Assembly (NCBI GenBank): GCA_016793325.1
Contig: JAEUKI010000060.1
Coordinates: 124,001 to 188,000 of the forward strand
Reading direction: 5' to 3'
Length of the DNA stretch: 64,000 nucleotides
Origin: Myxococcales bacterium
Lineage (GTDB): Bacteria; Myxococcota_A; Polyangia; Polyangiales; Ga0077539
Under the pieces are notes generated by a model. The model was given only the letters and a program-made list of their open reading frames with translations, did no database searches and had not been told where the DNA came from. The translations under genes and the position numbers were made by a program. Below, in pieces: positions 25,696-33,103 of this stretch; the stretch's first letter is position 1; each line of letters starts with the position of its first letter.

Positions 25696-26382
25696 TTACG
25701 TCGACTCCGTGCCGAGAAAGAAGTCGTACGCCCGCAGCCCGCGGTCACGCGCTGCTGCGCGTTCGGTGTACTCGGGATCGGTCGCGTATGCGCGCAACGC
25801 CGACGGGTCGTCGACGAAGAACACCACTACGCGCTCGGGAGCGAAGTCGGCGAGCGGAGCACCAACAGGCGTGACTGTCTTGGCGACGCGAAACGTTCGC
25901 TCGATGTGCATCCCGTGCCTCGCGAAGAGGGTCTGCGCCTGCGCGTTGAACTCCGCCATTGCTGCATCTCCGCCGGGATGAAAGCGGACGAACGCCATCG
26001 CGTAGAGTCGCCGACGGACATCGGACACGCTCGCGGAAGAAGGGTCATCGGGAAGCACGTCGCCGATGATCGCGGTCAACCGCGCGACTCCAGCGTCGCG
26101 CTCGGACGCGAGCCGCACGTACTCGGGGTCCTTCGTGTACGCGGAGAACGCGTCGAGCGACGGCAACGAGAACACCTGGAGCACGTCGGGAACATCGTGC
26201 GGGTTGCTTCCGACGAGCTGTCCCTTACCGTGGCCGACGAGCGTGCGCTCGACGCGCAGGTCGTGTTTGGCGAAGAGGCCCCCTGCGCGCGCGCGAAACG
26301 TCGAGAGCGCTTCACGCCCGCCTGGCGCAAGCCAGGCGAGCGTCGTGACGAAAATCCGTGGAGGAGCGTTGTGAGTCGACAT
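25696..26382 (-). CDS. Tandem ABM-type (DUF1330/NIPSNAP-like) domain protein
   Basis: A 228-residue protein made of two similar dimeric alpha/beta-barrel-type domains. Each has a strand-helix-strand with FRARAGGLFAKHDLRVERT or FNAQAQTLFARHGMHIERT, and an aromatic motif FSLPSLDAFSAYTKDPEY or VVFFVDDPSALRAYATDPEY. Such domains occur in monooxygenases, EthD-type proteins and uncharacterised DUF1330 proteins; no catalytic residue can be assigned. ATG 26382 has GGAGAAAG at good spacing. It is divergent from a LysR regulator, the usual arrangement for a regulated target. Confidence 0.6.
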   Translation of the reverse strand: MSTHNAPPRIFVTTLAWLAPGGREALSTFRARAGGLFAKHDLRVERTLVGHGKGQLVGSNPHDVPDVLQVFSLPSLDAFSAYTKDPEYVRLASERDAGVARLTAIIGDVLPDDPSSASVSDVRRRLYAMAFVRFHPGGDAAMAEFNAQAQTLFARHGMHIERTFRVAKTVTPVGAPLADFAPERVVVFFVDDPSALRAYATDPEYTERAAARDRGLRAYDFFLGTEST

Positions 26383-26477
26383 GAGTTCTTTCTCCATCGG
26401 TCCCGCAGAACAACGGCGCTCGGCGGGCCGACGCCGAGGAACATGCCGCGGCAACTCATCGATCATTAGTCATGAAT

Positions 26478-26495
26478 GGATGACTTGATTCATCC
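26478..26495. promoter_or_regulatory. Candidate LysR operator
   Basis: GGATGA (26478-26483) and TCATCC (26490-26495) form an interrupted palindrome in an AT-rich stretch of the 126-bp divergent promoter between the ABM-domain gene and the LysR gene. A second GGATG follows at 26499. The position 14 bp before the LysR start suggests autoregulation. Confidence 0.35.
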
Positions 26496-26508
26496 GTAGG
26501 ATGGACGA

Positions 26509-27417
26509 ATGGCGCTCGATGACTTGTTGTCGGTGCGAGTCTTCGTTCAAGTCGTCGACTCGCAAGGACTCGCGGCGGCCGCGCGCGTGCTCGGCATGCC
26601 CGCAAACACCGTGAGCCGCACGATCGCGCGGCTCGAGTCCGAGCTCGGGGCGAGGCTGCTTCACCGAACGACGCGAAAGATCAGCCTCACCGAGGAGGGC
26701 CGCGCGTTTCACGACGCTGCGCTAGCCCTGCTCGCCGCGGCAGAACGCGCCGAAGCCGTGTTCGACCGCCGCTCGTCGGGGCTGTCGGGGACGATTCGAA
26801 TGGCGGTACGCAGCACCACCGTGCAGTTCGACTTTGTTTCGGATCTGACCGAGCTGCTCGCCGCACACCCGAACCTGCGTGTGCAGCTGCTCGTGACGGA
26901 CGAAGACGTCGACCTCGTCGCGAGCGGACTCGACCTCGCGCTACGCGTCGGTCCCCTCGAAGACTCGACGTACACAAGTCGGCCCATCGGCGACGTGGTC
27001 TTCGCGCTCGCGGCGAGCCCCGCGTACGTCGCGCGCCGCGGCCGACCGCGAACGCCTGCCGCGCTCGCGGAGCACGAATGCGTTCGCGCGCTGGCGAAGC
27101 GGCCGCAGAGCTTCATTCGGCTTCGCGGCCCGCGCGGAAAGCTCGTCGATGTCCCGGTCGCCGGTCGCTTCGAGTGCGCCGACGTGCGGGCGCAAGCCGC
27201 CGCGGTCTACGCAGGCTTCGGCATCGGGCCGCGTCCGGTCGGCGAGGTTCGCCGCGCAGAATCCGAGCGAACGCTCGAACGCGTTCTGCCCGACTGGACC
27301 ATGGAGCCGTTGCCGGTGCGCGTGCTGCAGCCGCCGCGCCCCGCCAGCGCGGCGAAGGCCCGCGCGATCCGCGAGATCATCGCGTTGCTCGAGCGCGTCG
27401 TCGCGCGCATGGCGTGA
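26509..27417 (+). CDS. LysR-family transcriptional regulator
   Basis: A 302-residue regulator. The N-terminal winged helix (about residues 3-62) is typical: FVQVVDSQGLAAAARVLGMPANTVSRTIARLESELGARLLHRTTRKISLTEEG. The substrate-binding domain (about 90-295) resembles the CrgA/AaeR-type subgroup (VRVGPLEDSTYTSRPIG, YVARRGRP). It probably controls the divergent ABM-domain gene and itself; the inducer is unknown. ATG 26509 is in the expected place relative to the HTH. Confidence 0.88.
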   Translation: MALDDLLSVRVFVQVVDSQGLAAAARVLGMPANTVSRTIARLESELGARLLHRTTRKISLTEEGRAFHDAALALLAAAERAEAVFDRRSSGLSGTIRMAVRSTTVQFDFVSDLTELLAAHPNLRVQLLVTDEDVDLVASGLDLALRVGPLEDSTYTSRPIGDVVFALAASPAYVARRGRPRTPAALAEHECVRALAKRPQSFIRLRGPRGKLVDVPVAGRFECADVRAQAAAVYAGFGIGPRPVGEVRRAESERTLERVLPDWTMEPLPVRVLQPPRPASAAKARAIREIIALLERVVARMA

Positions 27418-27590
27418 TCGCGCGTCCGCCCGCGCCGAGCATCGCCGCGGACGACAGGAGTCCGCTGAGGCGACTCGCTGAACGGTGATCGAACAAACAC
27501 AGCGCGCGTGTCCAGGACTGGACCTCGACTGCGCTCGTCCGCTCGGCCCATCGTCGATGCCCGTCGCGAGCAACGGTATAGACTCCTTTC

Positions 27591-28277
27591 GTGCTGCTCG
27601 GAATCGACTTGGGCGAGCTCCCCGATGAGTCACCGGCGCTCTATCGCGCGGCGCACATCGCGTACATCGCTGCCGGAGGGCACGCCGGCGACGACGACTC
27701 GATCGTGCGCGCGATCGACACCTGCCTCGTCGAACACACGCGCATCGGCGCGCACCCGGGCTTCGCCGATCGCGAGAATTTCGGCCGAATCGAGCTCGCG
27801 TTGTCACCGATCGCCCTCGCAGAGAGCGTCGCTGAACAGTGCGCCCGCGTCGCGCGCAGCGCTCACGCTCGCGGAGCGCGCGTCGAGTACGTCAAGCTCC
27901 ACGGCGCGCTCTACCACTGCGCAGACCGTGACGAGCGCGTCGCGAAGACCGTCGTCGACGCAGCGATCGAGTCGCTCGGGTCGGACCTCACGTTCGTCGC
28001 ATGGCCGAAGCGAGCCACGGCGAACACCGTGTCCGCGAGGGGCATCGCGCTGCTCCGCGAAGGGTTCGCCGACCGCGCCGTGCGCTCGGACGGAACGCTC
28101 GTCCCGCGCTCAGAACCCGGCGCCGTGATCGTCCACCCGCCCGCCGCCGTCGAACGCGCGCGCGAGCTTCTCGGGTCCGGCGCGATCGATGTCCTCTGCG
28201 TTCACGGCGACAACGAGCGCGCTGTCTCGATCGCGACCGCGGTGCGCGCGATGCTCGACGCGAGAGGCGCTCTGTGA
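27591..28277 (+). CDS. pxpA: 5-oxoprolinase subunit A (LamB/YcsF family)
   Basis: A 228-residue member of the LamB/YcsF family, the A subunit of the ATP-dependent 5-oxoprolinase PxpABC that opens pyroglutamate to glutamate. Recognisable motifs are IDLGELPDE, AAGGHAGDD, IGAHPGFADRENFGR, VKLHGALYH and VLCVHGDN. It is shorter than the usual 245-255 residues and the opening motif differs from the usual DLNADxGE, so it is a divergent member. A GTG start is used. The stop overlaps the start of the downstream PxpB-PxpC fusion (GTGA, 28274-28277), which supports the assignment. Confidence 0.8.
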   Translation: MLLGIDLGELPDESPALYRAAHIAYIAAGGHAGDDDSIVRAIDTCLVEHTRIGAHPGFADRENFGRIELALSPIALAESVAEQCARVARSAHARGARVEYVKLHGALYHCADRDERVAKTVVDAAIESLGSDLTFVAWPKRATANTVSARGIALLREGFADRAVRSDGTLVPRSEPGAVIVHPPAAVERARELLGSGAIDVLCVHGDNERAVSIATAVRAMLDARGAL

Positions 28278-29803
28278 ACGAGCGCGTCCTCGAGGGCGTC
28301 GCGAGGCTCGACGGAGGGCTCTTCGAGCTCAGCCTCGCGGCCCCCGCGCGGCGCGCGATCGTCGACGCCATCGCCTCGATCCCGGGCGTCGAAGACGTCG
28401 CCGCGTGCGAGCGTCGCGCGCTGGTGTGGTGCGCGCCCGAGCTCTCGCGAGACGCGCTCGAAGCCGCGTTGCTCGACGCGCTCTTCGCGCGACGAGAGGC
28501 GCCGTCGACGACGCACACGCTCGACGTCGTGTACGACGGAGCCGACCTCGTGACGGTGGCCGAGCGCCTCGGGCTCGACGTTCACACCGTGATCGCCCTG
28601 CATGCCGAGCGCGAGTACGAGGTGCTGGCCACGGGGTTCGCTCCGGGCTGGGCGTACTTGGGCCCGCTCGATCCGCGGCTCGCGATCGCGCGAAGGGCCT
28701 CGCCGCGGCCGCGCGTCGAAGCGCGCAGCGTCGCGATCGCGGACTTGCGCACGGGGATCTATCCCTTCGCGGGCCCCGGCGGGTGGAACCTCCTCGGCGC
28801 GGTCACAGACGACTTTCGCCCGTTCGATCCCACGCGCGGCGCCGCGCTCTCGCTCGGAGATCGCGTGCGATTTCGCCCCGTCGAACCGCGCACCGTCGCT
28901 GCGCCCGTCGCGACGCGATCACCGCAGCCCCAATCGGTCGTCGCGCACAACGGCCCGAGGCTCGTCGTCGAGTCGCTCGGAGCGCCGGCGCTCGTGCAAG
29001 ACGGTGGTCGCATCGGCGCCGTTCGTCACGGCGTCGCGCGCGGCGGAGCGCTCTGGAAGGGCGGCCTCTCTCGCGCCAATCGGGCCCTCTCGCAGCCGTG
29101 GAACACCGCCGCCATCGAGCTCTACGGCGCCGCACGACTGCGGCTCGAGGGAGCATCGCGCTTGGACATCGCGCACGACGCTGCGCGCTACACGCTGCGC
29201 GAAGGCGAGTCGATCACGCTCCCGAGGCCGGTGCGCGCGCGCGTGGCGTACCTCGCGATCCGCGGCGGCGTCGCGTGCACGCCGGAGCTCGGCGGACGCG
29301 GGCAGCTCGTTCGCGCGTCGCTCGGGGGCCTCGACCACGCGCGCGATCGCCCGATTCGCAGCGGTGACTCGATTGTGTGTGTCGGTGATGGCCCTCCCGC
29401 GTACCGAGAACAACGCGCGCACACAGAGCCCGAAGACGACGCGTGCCTCGACGAGGGCTTCGTGATCGCGCTCGCTCCGACGCGCGCAGCGGGCGATCCA
29501 GCGCGATTCGACCCGCGCGCGCTCGAGCGATTCTGCGAGGGAATTCACAGGATCTCTGCGGCCAGCGATCGCACAGGCACGAGGCTCGACGCGCGGGTCG
29601 ATCGCCGCGGGGACGACCTCGGAGAGAGCGCTCCGATGGCGCCCGGGGCGATCGAGGTTCCCGCGGATGGGGCGCCCATCGTGCTCGGCGTCGATCATCC
29701 GACGGTGGGCGGCTACCCCGTGATCGCCGTCGTTCGAGACGAGCACCTCGGCGCGCTCTTCGCGCGGCGCCCAGGCGCGCGCGTGCGGTTCGCGCTCGAG
29801 TGA
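28274..29803 (+). CDS. 5-oxoprolinase subunits B and C, fused
   Basis: A 509-residue fusion. Residues 1-210 are PxpB (KipI-like): VYDGADLVTVAERLGLDVHTVIALH, ATGFAPGWAYLGPLDPRL and GGWNLLGAV are characteristic. Residues 235-509 are PxpC (KipA-like): LVVESLGAPALVQDGGRIG, AIELYGAARLRLEG, YLAIRGGVACTPELGGRGQL and HPTVGGYPVIAVV. With PxpA this gives all parts of the 5-oxoprolinase in two translationally coupled genes. B-C fusions are known in other bacteria. The GTG start at 28274 overlaps the pxpA stop. Confidence 0.85.
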   Translation: MNERVLEGVARLDGGLFELSLAAPARRAIVDAIASIPGVEDVAACERRALVWCAPELSRDALEAALLDALFARREAPSTTHTLDVVYDGADLVTVAERLGLDVHTVIALHAEREYEVLATGFAPGWAYLGPLDPRLAIARRASPRPRVEARSVAIADLRTGIYPFAGPGGWNLLGAVTDDFRPFDPTRGAALSLGDRVRFRPVEPRTVAAPVATRSPQPQSVVAHNGPRLVVESLGAPALVQDGGRIGAVRHGVARGGALWKGGLSRANRALSQPWNTAAIELYGAARLRLEGASRLDIAHDAARYTLREGESITLPRPVRARVAYLAIRGGVACTPELGGRGQLVRASLGGLDHARDRPIRSGDSIVCVGDGPPAYREQRAHTEPEDDACLDEGFVIALAPTRAAGDPARFDPRALERFCEGIHRISAASDRTGTRLDARVDRRGDDLGESAPMAPGAIEVPADGAPIVLGVDHPTVGGYPVIAVVRDEHLGALFARRPGARVRFALE

Positions 29804-29825
29804 TCGAGCGATCGAGCGATCGACG

Positions 29826-30002
29826 CTATCTGCGACCCTTGTAGCCCATCATCGAGCGCATCACGTCCTCGCTCGCCTCGGCGAGCTCGGCGCTCTCGCG
29901 CGCGCGGTCGGCGCAGTCCTCGCACATCTTCTTGGACTTTCCCGCGACTTTGACGCTCACGAGCTTGTCCACTTCGTTGTCGCACTGCTTGCACATTGGC
30001 AT
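29826..30002 (-). CDS. Small zinc-ribbon protein
   Basis: A 58-residue protein with two CxxC pairs, CKQCDNEVDK near the N-terminus and CEDCADRARES in the middle, which together would bind one zinc ion. A helical C-terminus contains EASEDVMRSMMGY. GGAGG lies 11 bases before ATG 30002; an upstream GTG and a second ATG two codons later are alternatives. It is downstream of and convergent with the oxoprolinase operon. The function is unknown; tiny zinc ribbons of this type often mediate protein or nucleic-acid contacts. Confidence 0.6.
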   Translation of the reverse strand: MPMCKQCDNEVDKLVSVKVAGKSKKMCEDCADRARESAELAEASEDVMRSMMGYKGRR

Positions 30003-30078
30003 GGGGCACACAACCTCCGCCGCGGCGAACGTACGCGGCGTCGTCGATTATACCCGTCGTCGCGCAGGCCGCGCGACG

Positions 30079-30390
30079 TCAGCGCGAGAGCTGGTTGATC
30101 GCCCAAGTCTCTCTCGCGCGCAGCGAGTGAAACTGAACCCCCATCCCGTCCGTGCTCGACCACCGAACGGTGCCCTCGATCTTCGCCGGCGCTGGAAGCG
30201 CAGGAAGATCCAGCTCGAACGTGGTCACAGTGCCGTACGGAAGCGCACGGTCGGTCGTAATAAAGATGCCCCCGAGGGAGACGTCGCGGGTCTTGGCTTC
30301 AACGACGGACCCACCGTTCGCGAAGCGTACGGTGAGCTGCGCGTTGACGCGTTCGAACTGACGCTTGTTCGCACTCACGGTACGATTCAC
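30079..30390 (-). CDS. PilZ-domain protein, likely c-di-GMP receptor
   Basis: A 103-residue single-domain PilZ protein. The two ligand-binding elements are present: RQFER (RxxxR, residues 10-14) and DVSLGG (DxSxxG, residues 36-41), so c-di-GMP binding is expected. Single-domain PilZ proteins are common in myxobacteria as adaptors for motility or polysaccharide control. Start GTG 30390 (or GTG 30378) is tentative. The start lies only 7 bp from the start of a divergent gene. The FHA-GGDEF protein at 56047 is a possible local source of c-di-GMP. Confidence 0.75.
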   Translation of the reverse strand: MNRTVSANKRQFERVNAQLTVRFANGGSVVEAKTRDVSLGGIFITTDRALPYGTVTTFELDLPALPAPAKIEGTVRWSSTDGMGVQFHSLRARETWAINQLSR

Positions 30391-30397
30391 ACAACAA

Positions 30398-31363
30398 GTG
30401 ACTCTCGAGCGCAAGCACCAATCGTCGCCGCTGAGAGGTGACGTCCCTCTTCCGATCGTGCTCGCGGTGGTGAGTGTGCTCGTCGTGGGGTTCGTTCCGC
30501 ACATCGCGCTCGGACCGACGTTGCCCGAGTCGTTGCCAGTCGTCGCGTTGGATCCGTCTCGATCGGACATGGCGCACAGACGCGCGCAGCGCACCGCACC
30601 CGCGCCGTGGCTCGACAGCGCGCTCGATCGCCTCGCCGACGCGAGCGCCCTGCGCGACAACGCCCTCGTCGCGCTCGCAGCGCACGACTTCGCAGACGCG
30701 CTCGTACAAGCGGGCGCCGACGACCGCGACGTGCGCGCGAGACTCCGCGAAGCGCAGTGCGATCGCTTCATGGCCCGCGTCGAGCGCGGCGCGGACGGCG
30801 GATTCGTGACCGTCGCGCGACGCCACGGGATCGCGCCGGTCGGTCGCGCGCTCACCCCGCGCGAACGAGCGATCGCGCGAGCGTGGTTCTCGTTTCGCTG
30901 GGAGGCGTTCGGATCGAGACGGTCGCTCCGCGGCGAACGAGACGCGCTCGAAGACATCCTCTCGAGAATTCTTCCCGAAGATCGCGTCGCGTTTCTCTCG
31001 TGGGTCGTCGAAGCGGACTGCGCGTCCATCGTCGGCCTCGCGGACGAGCGCCTCGCGACCCGCGCGCAGATCGACCGCTGCACCTCCGCGCGAAGAGACT
31101 TCGTCGCCGTCGCGCCCGCCATCGTCGCGAACTACCCGCGCGCCGAAGCCATGGCCACGATCGACGCCCTCGAAGGCCGCGCGCTCCGCGCGATCGCGCG
31201 TCGATCCACGGACGAGCTCGCGCGGGGACAGCTCGAGTCCGCAGCGCGCGAGGCCTTTCAGCGCGCGCACGCGAAGTACACGGAGATCGCCTCGCAGAAC
31301 AGCGATCGCCGCGTCCGTCGTTGGCTCGTCGGCTCGCTGCACGCCATGCAGTCTTCGCGCTGA
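30398..31363 (+). CDS. Membrane-anchored protein, unknown function
   Basis: A protein of about 321 residues with a single N-terminal hydrophobic segment (IVLAVVSVLVVGFVPHIAL) and then a long, largely helical region rich in Ala, Arg and Asp, including a possible catalytic-looking but unassignable segment AWFSFRWEAFGSRRS. I recognise no family. The exact start is uncertain: GTG 30398 is used, but a later GTG within the hydrophobic segment cannot be excluded, and an earlier start would overlap the divergent PilZ gene. The helix-rich exterior suggests a periplasmic domain tethered to the inner membrane. Confidence 0.5.
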   Translation: MTLERKHQSSPLRGDVPLPIVLAVVSVLVVGFVPHIALGPTLPESLPVVALDPSRSDMAHRRAQRTAPAPWLDSALDRLADASALRDNALVALAAHDFADALVQAGADDRDVRARLREAQCDRFMARVERGADGGFVTVARRHGIAPVGRALTPRERAIARAWFSFRWEAFGSRRSLRGERDALEDILSRILPEDRVAFLSWVVEADCASIVGLADERLATRAQIDRCTSARRDFVAVAPAIVANYPRAEAMATIDALEGRALRAIARRSTDELARGQLESAAREAFQRAHAKYTEIASQNSDRRVRRWLVGSLHAMQSSR

Positions 31364-31478
31364 GCCACAGGTCGCTCGACGACCCCGCTTGTCGATCGCT
31401 GACTTTCCGTGACACATCCGTGACGAACGCGCTCGCCTCCGGTACTGTGGCGGACGTCTTCGAGAGGTGCTCTCCCCC

Positions 31479-32300
31479 ATGAACCTTCGTCGCGCCCTCT
31501 TCGTCCTGCCCAATTTGTTCACGCTCTCGAGCATCTTCTGCGGCTTCGAGGCGATTCGACGGCTCTCGGAGGCGGCGCCTCCCGCGGTCCGTCCGCAGCC
31601 GTACTACGAAGCCGCGCTCTTGCTCGTGTTCGCGATGTTCTTCGACACGATCGACGGTCGCGTCGCGCGGCTCACGCGCACGCAGAGCGCGTTCGGCGTG
31701 CAAATCGACTCGCTCGCCGACGTGGTCTCGTTCGGCGTCGCGCCGGCGATCTTGCTCTACCGCTGGGCGCTCGCGGACCTCGGGACGTGGGGCTCGTTCG
31801 TGAGCTTCGTGTTTCTCGCGTGCGGCGCGATTCGCCTCGCGCGCTTCAACGTCCTCGCGACCAACCCCAAGGGCGCGCCCACCAAGCCCGGCAAGTACAT
31901 CGTCGGCCTGCCCATCCCCGGCGCCGCCGGCGTGATCCTCGCGCTCATCATCGCCAACCACTCGGTGCGCGGACACCTGTTCGCGAACAAGGCGCTGATG
32001 ATGTCGGTCTCGCTCGGGCTGAGCGCGCTCATGGTGAGCACTGTGAAGTTTCGGTCCTTCAAGGACCTTCGACTCAACGTGCGAACGGCGGTGTCGCTCT
32101 CGCTCGGACTCGGGAGCACCGCGGTCGTCGCAGCGAAGTTCGGACCTGCGTTCGCCCTGCCCTACGTGCTCGCGGTGTACATCGGGATCGCGGTGATCGA
32201 GAGCATCGTGACGTTCCCCAAGCGCCGCGCCGAGCGTCGCGCCGAGCGGCTGCGTCGCGAGCGCGACGGCGAGCCGAGCGAGCCGAGCCAAGAGCAGTAG
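31479..32300 (+). CDS. pssA: CDP-diacylglycerol-serine O-phosphatidyltransferase
   Basis: A 273-residue multi-helix membrane enzyme of the CDP-alcohol phosphatidyltransferase superfamily. It joins CDP-diacylglycerol and L-serine to make phosphatidylserine, the precursor of phosphatidylethanolamine. The signature DG-x2-AR-x8-G-x3-D-x3-D is complete (DGRVARLTRTQSAFGVQIDS continuing to LAD, about residues 65-87). The opening LPNLFTLSSIFCGF is typical of PssA rather than PgsA. A charged Arg/Glu tail follows the last helix. ATG 31479 with upstream GAGAGG is preferred to a GTG four codons earlier. No decarboxylase gene is adjacent. Confidence 0.88.
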   Translation: MNLRRALFVLPNLFTLSSIFCGFEAIRRLSEAAPPAVRPQPYYEAALLLVFAMFFDTIDGRVARLTRTQSAFGVQIDSLADVVSFGVAPAILLYRWALADLGTWGSFVSFVFLACGAIRLARFNVLATNPKGAPTKPGKYIVGLPIPGAAGVILALIIANHSVRGHLFANKALMMSVSLGLSALMVSTVKFRSFKDLRLNVRTAVSLSLGLGSTAVVAAKFGPAFALPYVLAVYIGIAVIESIVTFPKRRAERRAERLRRERDGEPSEPSQEQ

Positions 32301-32343
32301 TCAGGGATTTTCCAGGGGGAACCGATGGGGTAGCTCGAGGGCG

Positions 32344-33093
32344 TCAGAGCTTCTCGAGGCCCCAGATGTCGACGTCGACGCCCGACGCGTAGTGCACGAG
32401 CGGCGGCGGACCCTCGGGGCGACGGATCTTCGCGGCGCGCAAGAGCGACTCGTCGAGCTCGAAGAGCTCTGCCTTCTGCAACGGATACGGGACGTGATTC
32501 ACGCGGCCGAGAAAGAGGTCGCTCCCGTCCTTGGCGTAGAGCACGTACCGCTCGGCGAGAAAGTGCTCGAGCGTCCCTGGCTTCGCGGGCTCGATCGGCC
32601 CCGTCACTTTGTAGCGAGCGCGCACCGTCGCGGGAACAGGCTCGGGCCAATGCCGCTCGCTTCGATACGAAACGACGTTCTTCACGTCGCGCTCGAGGTG
32701 CATCGTCGCGTAGTGGTACGGCAGCTTGAACCACGCGCGCGCGATGCGCACCGCGATCGACTGCGCCGCGTCGAGCGAGAAGAACCACACCCCGGGATCG
32801 CGCCCCTTGTAGTGAACGTACGTGCGGACGTTGGTCTCGTGAAAATCGCTGAGCGGCGGAAACGGCGGGACGAACCGCGGTCGAACGCCGCTCATCGTGA
32901 ACGGCACGAGGCCCACGTACGCGCGCCCCTCGAACGTGTCGAGCTCGAGCTCGCTCGGGATCAACGCGCGGAGCATCTCGACGTCGACCTCCCAGTGGAG
33001 AAACAGCAGCTCCTCCCAGCGCTGCTTCATGATGTGCATGCCCGGGGGGCGCCGCGTCGGCGCGATGCGATCGATGGGGTCGTCTCGTCTCAT
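32344..33093 (-). CDS. DUF2071 (YqjF-type) protein
   Basis: A 249-residue protein of the DUF2071 family. Typical segments are QRWEELLFLHWEVDVEMLRALIP at the start, GRAYVGLVPFTMSGVRP, FHETNVRTYVHYKG and GVWFFSLDAAQSIAVRIARAWFKLPYHYA. The fold is related to acetoacetate decarboxylase-like proteins; no function is established. It starts 10 bp after the stop of the adenylate cyclase gene, so the two are probably co-transcribed, although no functional connection is obvious. ATG 33093 is chosen at the start of family similarity. Confidence 0.8.
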   Translation of the reverse strand: MRRDDPIDRIAPTRRPPGMHIMKQRWEELLFLHWEVDVEMLRALIPSELELDTFEGRAYVGLVPFTMSGVRPRFVPPFPPLSDFHETNVRTYVHYKGRDPGVWFFSLDAAQSIAVRIARAWFKLPYHYATMHLERDVKNVVSYRSERHWPEPVPATVRARYKVTGPIEPAKPGTLEHFLAERYVLYAKDGSDLFLGRVNHVPYPLQKAELFELDESLLRAAKIRRPEGPPPLVHYASGVDVDIWGLEKL

Positions 33094-33103
33094 GAATTCG
33101 TGC

